Below, one piece after another: positions 1 to 6,795 of a stretch of 9,503 nt of DNA. The translations under genes and the position numbers were made by a program. Under the pieces are notes generated by a model. It was not told the DNA's origin, ran no database searches, and was given only the letters and a program-made list of their open reading frames with translations. Numbering within the stretch: the first letter of the stretch is position 1; every line of letters begins with the position of its first letter. Source of the DNA: Bacteroidota bacterium (GTDB lineage Bacteria > Bacteroidota > Bacteroidia > Flavobacteriales > Flavobacteriaceae); NCBI GenBank assembly GCA_023393485.1, contig JAEWLD010000183.1, positions 1 through 9,503 of the forward strand, written 5' to 3'.

Positions 1-421
1 CAACTTGTCCGATTACTTTAAAAATTCCTTTTAAGCCTTGCTTGTCTTTCTTGAATATCTTGATATAGTCGTCAACAAACCCGATCGTGCCCATCCAAAG
101 CGTGGTCACGATCAGCAAAACAATGTAAATGTTATTGAGTTTGGCGAGCAGGAAAACCGGAATCAGCGTCGAAAAAATGATGATCAATCCGCCCATGGTC
201 GGCGTGCCGGCTTTTTGGGTTTGCCCTTCGAGCCCGAGTTCACGCACGGTTTCGCCAACTTGGGAACGGCGCAAAAAGTTGATGACGCGCTTGCCGTAAA
301 TTGTTGAAATCATCAATGACAGCAATACCGCCAACCCCGACCGGAACGTGATATACTGAAACACACCTGCGCCGGGGATGCCGAGGGTTTTGTCGAGATA
401 TTCAAATAAGTAGTACAGCAT
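1..421 (-). CDS. mraY: Phospho-MurNAc-pentapeptide transferase MraY (N-terminal part, cut by window edge)
   Basis: Integral membrane enzyme that transfers phospho-MurNAc-pentapeptide from UDP to undecaprenyl phosphate, giving lipid I, on the cytoplasmic face of the inner membrane. The 140 codons visible start at the ATG at 419-421 ([11 protein letters not shown]...) and run off the left edge. Visible: a hydrophobic segment around residues 25-42, the family motif KAGTPTMGG at 70-78, a second membrane segment around 79-93, a third around 97-115, and the FVDDYIK motif at 115-121. Its Asp117-Asp118 pair corresponds to the conserved catalytic-site aspartates of MraY. The gene lies downstream of murE in the same direction after a 78-nt gap with no promoter-like element, so it probably belongs to the same transcript. 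Identification is firm; only the C-terminal part is missing because of the window boundary. Confidence 0.96.
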   Translation of the reverse strand, partial: MLYYLFEYLDKTLGIPGAGVFQYITFRSGLAVLLSLMISTIYGKRVINFLRRSQVGETVRELGLEGQTQKAGTPTMGGLIIIFSTLIPVFLLAKLNNIYIVLLIVTTLWMGTIGFVDDYIKIFKKDKQGLKGIFKVIGQV

Positions 422-437
422 ATCTTTTGTTATTATG

Positions 438-462
438 AATTTTAAATTTTAAATTTTGAATT
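438..462. repeat. AT-rich 7-bp tandem repeat in the murE-mraY spacer
   Basis: About 3.6 copies of the heptamer AATTTTR lie in tandem (AATTTTA at 438-444, AATTTTA at 445-451, AATTTTG at 452-458, then AATT). This is the only part of the 78-nt murE-mraY spacer that stands out. The rest (463-499) contains a GCGGC...GCGGC direct repeat on the minus strand and no promoter or terminator that I can see. Function unknown; it could be a slippage-prone microsatellite or an AT-rich site that lowers structure before mraY. Confidence 0.7.
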
Positions 463-499
463 AGCTGCCGCTATTCGCCGCATTGTTCTAAAATTCAAC

Positions 500-1963
500 T
501 CATTTTCCCAGATCTATTAATAGTTCTTTTACGGTTGCCATGTCGTCAAAATCGTAGCGCACGCCTTTGATTTCCTGGTATGTTTCGTGTCCTTTGCCGG
601 CAATCAGGATAATATCGCCCTGATGCGCGAGCTGGCACGCCAATTTTATCGCCTGTCTGCGGTCTGTAATCGCGATGGTTTTGCGATGATTTTGCGGTTC
701 GACGCCCTTTTCCATGTCGGCGATGATGTCATCGGGATCTTCGCTGCGCGGATTGTCTGACGTCAAAATGACTTTGTTGCTCATCGTCGTGGCGATATTG
801 GCCATCACCGGCCGCTTGGTTTTGTCGCGATCGCCGCCGCAGCCGACAACCGTGATCAATTGTTCATTCTTGGTGCGGATGTCATTGATTGTGTTCAATA
901 CATTTTCCAATGCATCGGGAGTGTGCGCGTAATCCACTATCGCCGTGACGCGCCCTTCTGAAATAATGAACTGGAACCGTCCCGAAACGCTTTCGAGTTC
1001 AGATAGCAACCGCAATACTTCAAGGCTTTCGAGACCGAGCTCGACGGCCGTGCCGTAAATCGCGAGCACATTGTAGGCGTTGAATGTGCCGATGAGCCGC
1101 GTCCAGACTTCATTATCATTGACTTTCAGCAGCAAACCGCTCAATTGGCTTTCGAGAATTTGCGCTTTGTAGTCGGCATAGGTTTTCAAAGCATAAGTCA
1201 GTTTGCGCGCCTTGGTATTCTGCAGCATGACGACGCCGTTTTTATCATCGACATTGGAAAGCGCAAACGCCGACTGCGGCAAATGATCAAAAAACGACTT
1301 CTTGACATCGCGGTAATCGGCAAACGTGGCGTGGTAATCCAGATGATCGTGAGACAGATTGGTAAAAACCCCGCCTGTAAACTCCAAAGCCTCGGTCCGC
1401 TTCTGGTGAATGCCATGCGAGGAAACTTCCATAAAACAATAATCCACTCCGGCTTCGACCATTTCGGCGAGATGGCGATTGATCGTCAGCGGATCGGGTG
1501 TAGTGTGCGTCGCTTTGTGCTCAAGGTCGTCAACCATGACGCGGACAGTAGAAATCAATCCCGTCTTATATCCAGCCTTACGGAAAAGTTGGAAAAGTAA
1601 CGAAGCGACGGTTGTCTTGCCGTTTGTCCCGGTAATTCCGACCAACTTTAAGTGGTGCGACGGATTGCCGTAATAATTTGCAGCGATAAATGCCAGCGCC
1701 GAGTTGGTATCCTTGACCTGGATGTAAGTGATTCCTGTGACGATAACCGCAGGAAATGTATCGCATACAACCGCGATTGCGCCTTGGTCAATCGCTTTTT
1801 CTATAAAGTCGTGGCCGTCAGACACAGTGCCGCGGATAGCGACAAATACATCGTTTTCAGCAATCTGGCGCGAATCGAAATGGATTTGCCCAATGACGGC
1901 ATCGGTTGAGCCTTTCACCGCTTCGATGCCTACCTTATATAATATGTCTTTGAGATTGATCAC
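500..1963 (-). CDS. murE: UDP-MurNAc-L-alanyl-D-glutamate--2,6-diaminopimelate ligase MurE
   Basis: Cytoplasmic ATP-dependent Mur ligase that adds the third residue to the peptidoglycan stem peptide. The 487-residue length is normal for the family. Visible: an N-terminal substrate-binding domain (about 1-100), the ATP-binding P-loop TGTNGKTT at 111-118, TTPDP at 154-158, a lysine near 221 in the position of the carbamylated lysine of Mur ligases, and a C-terminal domain with DNPRSEDP at 403-410. That last motif is the signature of meso-diaminopimelate (rather than L-lysine) specificity. The start is a GTG at 1961-1963 that overlaps the TGA of ftsI in the four bases GTGA, so translation is probably coupled to ftsI. 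The stop is TGA at 500-502. The next gene is mraY; no murF lies between, as is usual in Bacteroidota dcw clusters. Function is confident; substrate choice is inferred from the motif. Confidence 0.97.
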   Translation of the reverse strand: MINLKDILYKVGIEAVKGSTDAVIGQIHFDSRQIAENDVFVAIRGTVSDGHDFIEKAIDQGAIAVVCDTFPAVIVTGITYIQVKDTNSALAFIAANYYGNPSHHLKLVGITGTNGKTTVASLLFQLFRKAGYKTGLISTVRVMVDDLEHKATHTTPDPLTINRHLAEMVEAGVDYCFMEVSSHGIHQKRTEALEFTGGVFTNLSHDHLDYHATFADYRDVKKSFFDHLPQSAFALSNVDDKNGVVMLQNTKARKLTYALKTYADYKAQILESQLSGLLLKVNDNEVWTRLIGTFNAYNVLAIYGTAVELGLESLEVLRLLSELESVSGRFQFIISEGRVTAIVDYAHTPDALENVLNTINDIRTKNEQLITVVGCGGDRDKTKRPVMANIATTMSNKVILTSDNPRSEDPDDIIADMEKGVEPQNHRKTIAITDRRQAIKLACQLAHQGDIILIAGKGHETYQEIKGVRYDFDDMATVKELLIDLGK

Positions 1964-3972
1964 AATAATTCGAGCGTAATGGTTTTGTTGTTAGCCAATG
2001 CCTCGCCTGGCCTGAGCGATTGTTTCCTGACCTTTCCGGTGCCGATCGCCTTGACCTTGATGCCGAGATTCTCAAGCAATGACACGGCGTCCATGCCTGC
2101 CATGCCTTGAACATTTGGCACGACCTGATAATTCTGGTTTGCTTTGTCGTTGTATAGGGCGTAATTTTTTTCTTGTATCGGATTTCTTGTGTTCAGGTTT
2201 TTGACTGCGTTGGTCGACGGCAAATCAGTAAAGATTTTCTGCGCAATGCGTTTGAACACCGGCCCGGCAACGTCGGCACCGTAATAATTGTTTCGCGACG
2301 TGTCTGGGTCATGAACTACGACAATGCACGAATACTTTGGCTTATCGGCAGGGAAATATCCGACGAACGACGAGATGTAATGCTTTCCAACGCCGTCCTT
2401 GCGATTGTAATTGGCCTGCGCCGTCCCGGTTTTGCCGGCCATCGAAAAATCTTTTGAGTAGAATTTCTGGCCTGTTCCTTTCTTGACCACATTCTCCAAA
2501 ACCGCCCGCAGTTTGGCCAGCGTTTCATCGGAGCAAACTTTCGGATTGATGATCTCCGGTTTGAATTTTTTGATTGTGCGGTTCCATTCCTTGATTTCAG
2601 ACACAAACTGAGGCTTGACCATCACGCCATTGTTCGCGACAGCATTGTAATAAGTCAAAGTCTGCAGCGGTGTGATCGAAACGCCGTAGCCGAACGCCAT
2701 CCACGGCAGTGAAATCGCGCTCCAATGTTTGTCGCCGGGCTGCGGCACATATGGTCTTCCTTCGCCCTGAATAGGCAAACCGAGCCGTTGGTTCAATCCC
2801 CAATTGTTGAGATGGTCAACAAATTGCTTCGGATCTTTATTGTACGCATTATAGACGGCCTGTACCAAAACGGTGTTCGACGACACTTCAAAACCGCGCG
2901 CCAACGAAATTTTTCCGTAACCGCCTTCATGCGAGTCCCGGACTTTTTTACCGGAATAGATAACGGTTCCGCCATTGCTGTCATAGACCGCGCTGGTGTC
3001 TACCTTTTTGTCTTCGAGCAACGCCATCATATCGGCAAGTTTGTAGGTCGAACCCGGTTCATGAGATTCGGCGACCGCGTAATTCTGCGTCTCAAAATAA
3101 GTACTGTCTGCCGGATTGAGTTTGCCGAGATTTGAAATCGCGCGGATGCGGCCGGTTTTGGTTTCCATCACGACAACGCATCCGTGATTGGCTTTATATT
3201 CCTTGAGCGACTTCAATAGCGCGTGGTGCGCGATGTCCTGGATATAGACGTCGATTGTCGAAATGATGTCATAACCGTCCTGGGGATCGACTTCATTGAC
3301 GTCGCGAATCGGTTTCCATTGGCCTTTGGCGATTTTCTGTTTGAGAATCTTGCCGTCTTTGCCATTGAGGTATTTGCTGAACGCAAGCTCGATGCCTTTG
3401 CCTTCTGTCTTGCCGGTTTCGGGATTGGCGCGTTCGTACCCGATCGTCCTTTCGGCAATTTCGCCAACCGGGTGTTTGCGGACCGTTTTCTGCTCTGTGA
3501 TGATTCCGCCTTTATATGCACCGAGCCTGAACAGCGGAAATGACTTGAGCCGCATATATTGTGTATAGCTCAAGCCGCGCGCGATGAGAAAATAGCGGTT
3601 TTTGGAAGACCGTGCGCGGCGCAGTTCCATCAAATGCCCGCTCGCAGGCTTGCCCGACATCATCGAAAGCGAATCTGCAAGCGCCGAAATGTTTTCTTCG
3701 AAATCGCCTGCCTTTGGCGCAATGGCATCGAAACGCACGTCATAGTTCGGAATTGAGGTTGCGAGCAAACTGCCATCGGCCGAATAAATATTGCCTTTGT
3801 TGGCAGGAATGACAAAATTCCTGACCGAGCGCTCTTTGGCGAGTTTGCGGTAATAATCGCCTTCTACCCATTGGATGTTGGTCAGCTTGATGGTAATTGC
3901 GATCGCCATCAGCAGCATCCCGAACCCGACGAGGTAAATGCGGTACGATATGTTCTTTTCATCTATTGCCAT
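1960..3972 (-). CDS. ftsI: Division-specific transpeptidase FtsI/PBP3 (class B penicillin-binding protein) with PASTA tail
   Basis: Septal peptidoglycan transpeptidase that cross-links stem peptides at the division site. The 670 residues show a short cytoplasmic N-terminus, one membrane anchor at about 12-30, a PBP dimerisation domain (about 50-220) and a transpeptidase domain (about 250-580). The three active-site motifs are present: SxxK as S308-T-Y-K311, SxN as S364-S-N366 and KTGT at 514-517. Residues about 613-670 look like one PASTA domain (starts VVPNVQGM, contains LENLGIKV), a C-terminal extension also known from sporulation-type PBPs (SpoVD-like naming is therefore common in databases). 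The ATG at 3970-3972 lies inside the end of ftsL (10-nt overlap), and the stop overlaps the murE start. Assignment to division rather than elongation rests on the position behind ftsL in the dcw cluster. Confidence 0.95.
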   Translation of the reverse strand: MAIDEKNISYRIYLVGFGMLLMAIAITIKLTNIQWVEGDYYRKLAKERSVRNFVIPANKGNIYSADGSLLATSIPNYDVRFDAIAPKAGDFEENISALADSLSMMSGKPASGHLMELRRARSSKNRYFLIARGLSYTQYMRLKSFPLFRLGAYKGGIITEQKTVRKHPVGEIAERTIGYERANPETGKTEGKGIELAFSKYLNGKDGKILKQKIAKGQWKPIRDVNEVDPQDGYDIISTIDVYIQDIAHHALLKSLKEYKANHGCVVVMETKTGRIRAISNLGKLNPADSTYFETQNYAVAESHEPGSTYKLADMMALLEDKKVDTSAVYDSNGGTVIYSGKKVRDSHEGGYGKISLARGFEVSSNTVLVQAVYNAYNKDPKQFVDHLNNWGLNQRLGLPIQGEGRPYVPQPGDKHWSAISLPWMAFGYGVSITPLQTLTYYNAVANNGVMVKPQFVSEIKEWNRTIKKFKPEIINPKVCSDETLAKLRAVLENVVKKGTGQKFYSKDFSMAGKTGTAQANYNRKDGVGKHYISSFVGYFPADKPKYSCIVVVHDPDTSRNNYYGADVAGPVFKRIAQKIFTDLPSTNAVKNLNTRNPIQEKNYALYNDKANQNYQVVPNVQGMAGMDAVSLLENLGIKVKAIGTGKVRKQSLRPGEALANNKTITLELL

Positions 3973-4310
3973 AACCTGCTCCAGAAACTATCGCTTTCTT
4001 CTTTTTTGACTTCTATTTTGGTTGGCGGCACAGGCGACGGGAAGATTTTCTTGGCTTCCATTTCACTGGCGACCGTCGATTCCATTTTGAGTTTCATCAG
4101 TTCAGACCGGCGGTCGACGAATTCCGAACGCAGCTCTTTCACTTCATCAGACAACTTGGCCATATACATCACACGTTGCTCATAATGATTCGTGTTGGCA
4201 ATCATGATAATCGCAAGCACGATCAAAAAGACGATGAAACGCCAATTCTTCAGCGCATCTTCCTTGATCAGGAACCGGGCTTTGAGTATGTCGTAGATAT
4301 TCGTCTTCAT
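3963..4310 (-). CDS. ftsL: FtsL-like cell division protein
   Basis: Small bitopic membrane protein of 115 residues in the ftsL position between rsmH and ftsI. FtsL proteins form a coiled-coil scaffold with FtsB/DivIC and FtsQ that activates the FtsW-FtsI synthase. Visible: a basic cytoplasmic N-terminus (about 1-23), one hydrophobic span at about 24-39 (RFIVFLIVLAIIMIAN), then a charged heptad-like region at about 43-76 (KLSDEVKELRSEFVDRRSE) expected to form a coiled coil in the periplasm. After that comes a short proline-rich stretch (PSPVPP) and an acidic/aromatic end. The ATG at 4308-4310 shares one base with the rsmH stop (TAATG), and the TAG lies 10 nt inside ftsI. Sequence conservation in this family is low, so the call rests on size, topology and gene order. 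Confidence 0.88.
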   Translation of the reverse strand: MKTNIYDILKARFLIKEDALKNWRFIVFLIVLAIIMIANTNHYEQRVMYMAKLSDEVKELRSEFVDRRSELMKLKMESTVASEMEAKKIFPSPVPPTKIEVKKEESDSFWSRLWQ

Positions 4311-5224
4311 TATATTTTTTCTGCGATTCTGAGTTTGGCACTGCGCGCGCGGTTGTTTTGCGCGATTTCAGCTTCATCGGGCACGATCAGCTTTTCGATC
4401 GATTTGAACGGAACTGAAAAATTGCCGTAAAAATCGCGCTCGGGTTCGCCTTCAAACATGCCGTTGCGGATAAACCTTTTGACCAGCCTGTCTTCAAGCG
4501 AATGGTATGAAATCACGCTCAATCGCCCGCCGGGTTTCAGAATCTCAAGTGATTGCCCGAGAAATTCCTTGAGCACTTCCATTTCCTGATTGACTTCAAT
4601 CCGGATGGCCTGATAGATTTGCGCCAGTATTTTGTTGGCTTTGTGCGGCGGCAGTACTTTCGCAAGCACAAACTTGAGTTGTTCGGTATTTTTGATCGGC
4701 CTTTGAATGCGCGCTTCGAGAATCAGTCTTGCAATGACCGGCGCATTTTTTAGTTCGCCGTATTCGAGGAACACGCGACGTAAGTTGGTCTCGTCATACT
4801 CATTGACGACCTTGTAGGCGCTGAGTGCATTTTTCCGGCTCATCCGCATGTCTAAATCACCTTCAAAACGCGTCGAGAATCCGCGCTCGGGAACGTCGAA
4901 CTGGTGCGACGAAACGCCCAAGTCAGCCAAAATGCCGTCAACCTCACGCACGCCGTGAAAACGGAGAAAACGCTTGATGAAACGGAAATTTTCATTGATC
5001 AGCGTAAACCGGTCATCGGGGATTGCATTGGCCAAAGCGTCTTCGTCCTGGTCAAACGCAAAGAGTTTTCCGCCATCGCCAAGTCTTGACATGATTTCAC
5101 GGGAATGACCGCCGCCGCCAAAAGTGACATCGACATAGACGCCGTCGGGCTTGATATTGAGCCCTTCAACCGATTCTTTGAGTAGTACCGGATTATGATA
5201 TTCCATTGTCGTCGTCATTAACAT
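4310..5224 (-). CDS. rsmH: 16S rRNA (cytosine(1402)-N4)-methyltransferase RsmH (MraW)
   Basis: S-adenosylmethionine-dependent enzyme that makes the N4-methyl group of m4Cm1402 in the decoding centre of 16S rRNA. Up to 304 residues, normal for the family. Visible (numbered from the first ATG): the SAM-binding motif DVTFGGGGHS at 32-41, acidic FDQD at 57-60, DLGVSS at 101-106, the inserted helical domain in the middle, YHSLEDR at 240-246 and the C-terminal NNRARSAKLR signature. Three in-frame ATGs are possible: 5222-5224, 5216-5218 and 5204-5206. The last gives MEYHNPVLL, the usual conserved beginning, and would cut the overlap with mraZ from 32 to 14 nt. I give the longest form, but the start is uncertain by six residues. 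The stop overlaps the ftsL ATG by one base. Confidence 0.96.
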   Translation of the reverse strand: MLMTTTMEYHNPVLLKESVEGLNIKPDGVYVDVTFGGGGHSREIMSRLGDGGKLFAFDQDEDALANAIPDDRFTLINENFRFIKRFLRFHGVREVDGILADLGVSSHQFDVPERGFSTRFEGDLDMRMSRKNALSAYKVVNEYDETNLRRVFLEYGELKNAPVIARLILEARIQRPIKNTEQLKFVLAKVLPPHKANKILAQIYQAIRIEVNQEMEVLKEFLGQSLEILKPGGRLSVISYHSLEDRLVKRFIRNGMFEGEPERDFYGNFSVPFKSIEKLIVPDEAEIAQNNRARSAKLRIAEKI

Positions 5225-5666
5225 TTCCCATTACATCTTCGGCCAGTTCCGCAAAGTCGACCACTGAATCATCAATCGCCTTTTCGTACAAGTCTTTATC
5301 CCAAATCTCAACGATGTTGACTTTGGTATTGAGCACGATGTCTTTGGCGATTTTCGAAAAAGCAAGCAAATCTTTCGGAATCAGCAAACGGCCCAGGCTA
5401 TCGATCTCGACCACTTTCACCCCTGCGGTAAAGCGCCGGATGAAATCATCATTTTTCTTGACGAAGCGGTTGAGCTTGTTGACCTTTTGCATGACGGCAT
5501 TCCATTCGCTCATCGGGTACAATTCAAGGCACGGCTGAAATACGGCGCGCTTCAGGACAAAACCGTCCTGAAGTGAGGCGCTCAGTTGCTTTTTGAGCGG
5601 CGCAGGCACGAGCAGCCTGGCTTTGCTGTCGATTTTGCACTCGTATGTCCCGATGAATGATTCCAC
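5193..5666 (-). CDS. mraZ: Transcriptional regulator / division protein MraZ
   Basis: First gene of the dcw operon. MraZ is a DNA-binding protein with two SpoVT-AbrB-type repeats that regulates its own operon in the bacteria where it has been studied, acting as a ring-shaped multimer on direct repeats. I start it at the GTG at 5664-5666, giving 157 residues that begin MESFIGTYECK. The open frame extends to a TTG at 5697-5699, but that extension contains the promoter-like element TATTTTTG and would add 11 residues the family lacks. Visible: first repeat with DSKARLLVP at 13-21 (the usual DxKGR glycine is Ala16) and second repeat with DSLGRLLIP at 89-97. The C-terminus is strongly acidic (NVNDDDNG). 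It overlaps rsmH downstream. Three or four TGGGA/TGGTA boxes lie directly upstream of its promoter element, consistent with autoregulation. Confidence 0.95.
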   Translation of the reverse strand: MESFIGTYECKIDSKARLLVPAPLKKQLSASLQDGFVLKRAVFQPCLELYPMSEWNAVMQKVNKLNRFVKKNDDFIRRFTAGVKVVEIDSLGRLLIPKDLLAFSKIAKDIVLNTKVNIVEIWDKDLYEKAIDDSVVDFAELAEDVMGNVNDDDNGIS

Positions 5667-5686
5667 TTTGTCACGGTGATTTGCAG

Positions 5687-5696
5687 CAAAAATATA
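5687..5696 (-). promoter_or_regulatory. Candidate -7 promoter element of the dcw operon
   Basis: On the minus strand 5694-5687 reads TATTTTTG, an exact fit to the Bacteroidota -7 consensus TAnnTTTG. It would place the transcription start about 15 nt upstream of the mraZ GTG. I see no TTG at the expected -33 distance; that space holds the repeated TGGGA/TGGTA boxes. The element lies inside the longest open frame of mraZ, which argues against the TTG start. Confidence 0.6.
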
Positions 5697-5704
5697 CAAT
5701 TAAT

Positions 5705-5750
5705 TCCCACATTTTACCATTTAATCCCACTTTGTTGATAAGTTTTACCA
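5705..5750 (-). promoter_or_regulatory. Candidate MraZ operator: direct TGGGA/TGGTA repeats
   Basis: Read on the minus strand, four pentamers of the form TGGKA lie in the same direction: TGGTA (5750-5746), TGGGA (5729-5725), TGGTA (5719-5715) and TGGGA (5709-5705). The last three are spaced exactly 10 bp apart, i.e. one helical turn, and the first is 21 bp away, about two turns. MraZ of E. coli and Mycoplasma is known to bind TGGGN-type boxes in direct repeat with 5-nt spacers upstream of mraZ, which is just this arrangement. The array covers the region where the -33 promoter contact would lie, so bound MraZ could block transcription. The binding itself is inference. Confidence 0.75.
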
Positions 5751-5969
5751 CTTTAACACCAAAAGTTTCCGTGCTGCCGCAATTCCGCTAACTGCTGTTT
5801 TTTAACGAATTGTTAAGAAATCTGGTACCCGGAAATGTTTGTTTGTGGATTTGACGTGAACTGATCAAAAAGCGAGAAAAAAATGCAAGAAGTCACAATC
5901 GTCGATTTTTGCCAGGCCTGATTTTGAGGTTGTTAACAAAGATTGGGTTGAAATCACTTTCGGGCGGGA
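5751..5969. other. Divergent intergenic region with two short palindromes
   Basis: This stretch between the MraZ boxes and the hydrolase promoter holds no convincing gene. It contains two perfect inverted repeats: TTAAC-GAATT-GTTAA at 5802-5816 and TTGTTAACAA at 5930-5939. They share the heptamer TTGTTAA (5810-5816 and 5930-5936). No T-run follows either one in the sense of a terminator. They may be binding sites for an unknown regulator acting on one or both divergent units, or chance in AT-rich DNA. Confidence 0.4.
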
Positions 5970-5997
5970 TTGAATTGGTGTTAAAATCTTATATTTG
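5970..5997 (+). promoter_or_regulatory. Promoter of the hydrolase-engB unit (Bacteroidota type)
   Basis: TTG at 5970-5972, a 17-nt spacer and TATATTTG at 5990-5997 match the Bacteroidota primary-sigma consensus (TTG, 17-20 nt, TAnnTTTG) in both boxes. Transcription would start a few bases after 5997 and leave a leader of about 15-20 nt before the ATG at 6022. This is the best promoter in the window. Confidence 0.78.
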
Positions 5998-6021
5998 TCA
6001 CAATCTGAAAGCGATTTGGGA

Positions 6022-6795
6022 ATGGAACACAATCTTGTAAAAGAAGGAAAATACAAGTATTTTGAAGCAGGCGAAGGCACGCCGATCGTGGTGCTGCACG
6101 GCCTGATGGGCGGCTTGAGCAATTTTGACGGCGTCGCCGAATTTTTCCCCAGGCACGGCTACAAAGTCGTGATTCCCGAGCTGCCGATCTACACGATGAA
6201 TATCCTCAAGACAAACGTCAAGGCTTTCGCCAAATACGTAAAGGATTTTATCACTTACAAGAAGTTTGAGCGGGTAATTCTGCTCGGCAATTCGCTTGGC
6301 GGGCACATCGCCTTGTACCACGCCAAAATGTACCCTGAAAAAATGGCCGGGCTTGTCATTACGGGAAGTTCGGGATTGTATGAAAGTGCAATGGGAGACA
6401 GTTATCCGCGGCGCGGCGATTACAACTACATCACTGAAAAGGCGCGCGATGTTTTCTATGATCCCGCAGTCGCGACAAAAGAAATCATAGACGAAGTCTA
6501 CGCCGTAGCAAACGACCGGCTCAAATTAATCAAGACGCTGACCATCGCCAAAAGCGCAATCCGTCACAACATGGCCAAGGATTTGCCGAAAATGCACGTT
6601 CCGACCTGCATCATTTGGGGGCGAAACGACAAAGTCACGCCGCCTGAAGTCGCAGAGGAATTCCATGCAAAGCTTCCGAATTCGTCGCTCTACTGGATTG
6701 AAAAATGCGGCCATGCAGCGATGATGGAACATCCCGACGAATTCAATCGGATCATGTTCGAATGGCTCAAAAAGAATCCGGAAATCAATCACTGA
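6022..6795 (+). CDS. Alpha/beta-fold hydrolase of unknown substrate
   Basis: A 257-residue cytoplasmic-looking protein (no signal peptide or membrane span) of the alpha/beta hydrolase superfamily. Visible: VVLHGLMGG at 23-31 (oxyanion-hole HG), the nucleophile elbow GNSLGG at 89-94 with Ser91, the likely acid Asp203 in WGRNDKVTP, and the likely catalytic His231 in EKCGHAAMMEHP. The triad is therefore complete and the protein is probably active. The frame stays open back to a TTG at 5995, but that codon is part of the TATATTTG promoter element, so I start at the ATG at 6022-6024. The TGA shares a base with the engB ATG (TGATG), so both proteins are probably made together. The general fold resembles esterases and meta-cleavage-product hydrolases; the real substrate cannot be told from sequence. 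Confidence 0.9.
   Translation: MEHNLVKEGKYKYFEAGEGTPIVVLHGLMGGLSNFDGVAEFFPRHGYKVVIPELPIYTMNILKTNVKAFAKYVKDFITYKKFERVILLGNSLGGHIALYHAKMYPEKMAGLVITGSSGLYESAMGDSYPRRGDYNYITEKARDVFYDPAVATKEIIDEVYAVANDRLKLIKTLTIAKSAIRHNMAKDLPKMHVPTCIIWGRNDKVTPPEVAEEFHAKLPNSSLYWIEKCGHAAMMEHPDEFNRIMFEWLKKNPEINH

Noticed and set aside
38..307. Plus-strand open frame of 89 codons at the left edge
   Set aside because: Antisense to mraY, whose conserved motifs are clear in the minus-strand reading.
463..485. GCGGC direct repeat before mraY
   Set aside because: Only two five-base copies in a short spacer; too little to call a site.
1145..1600. Plus-strand open frame of 151 codons
   Set aside because: It lies wholly antisense to the well-supported murE gene, has no promoter or family likeness, and its composition is the mirror of MurE codons.
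2725..3135. Plus-strand open frame of 136 codons
   Set aside because: Antisense to the transpeptidase domain of ftsI, with no recognisable motif; typical shadow frame.
5733..5741. DnaA-box-like TTATCAACA on the minus strand
   Set aside because: One mismatch to the usual box, a single copy, and no cluster of boxes or AT-rich unwinding element; not evidence of an origin or DnaA control.
5883..5921. Tiny plus-strand frame (12 codons) in the divergent region
   Set aside because: No promoter in front, no conserved feature, and a length expected by chance; could be looked at only with ribosome profiling.
6705..6794. Upstream extension of engB
   Set aside because: The extra 30 codons overlap the conserved C-terminal part of the hydrolase, including the His region, and do not belong to the EngB family; the TGATG junction fits better.
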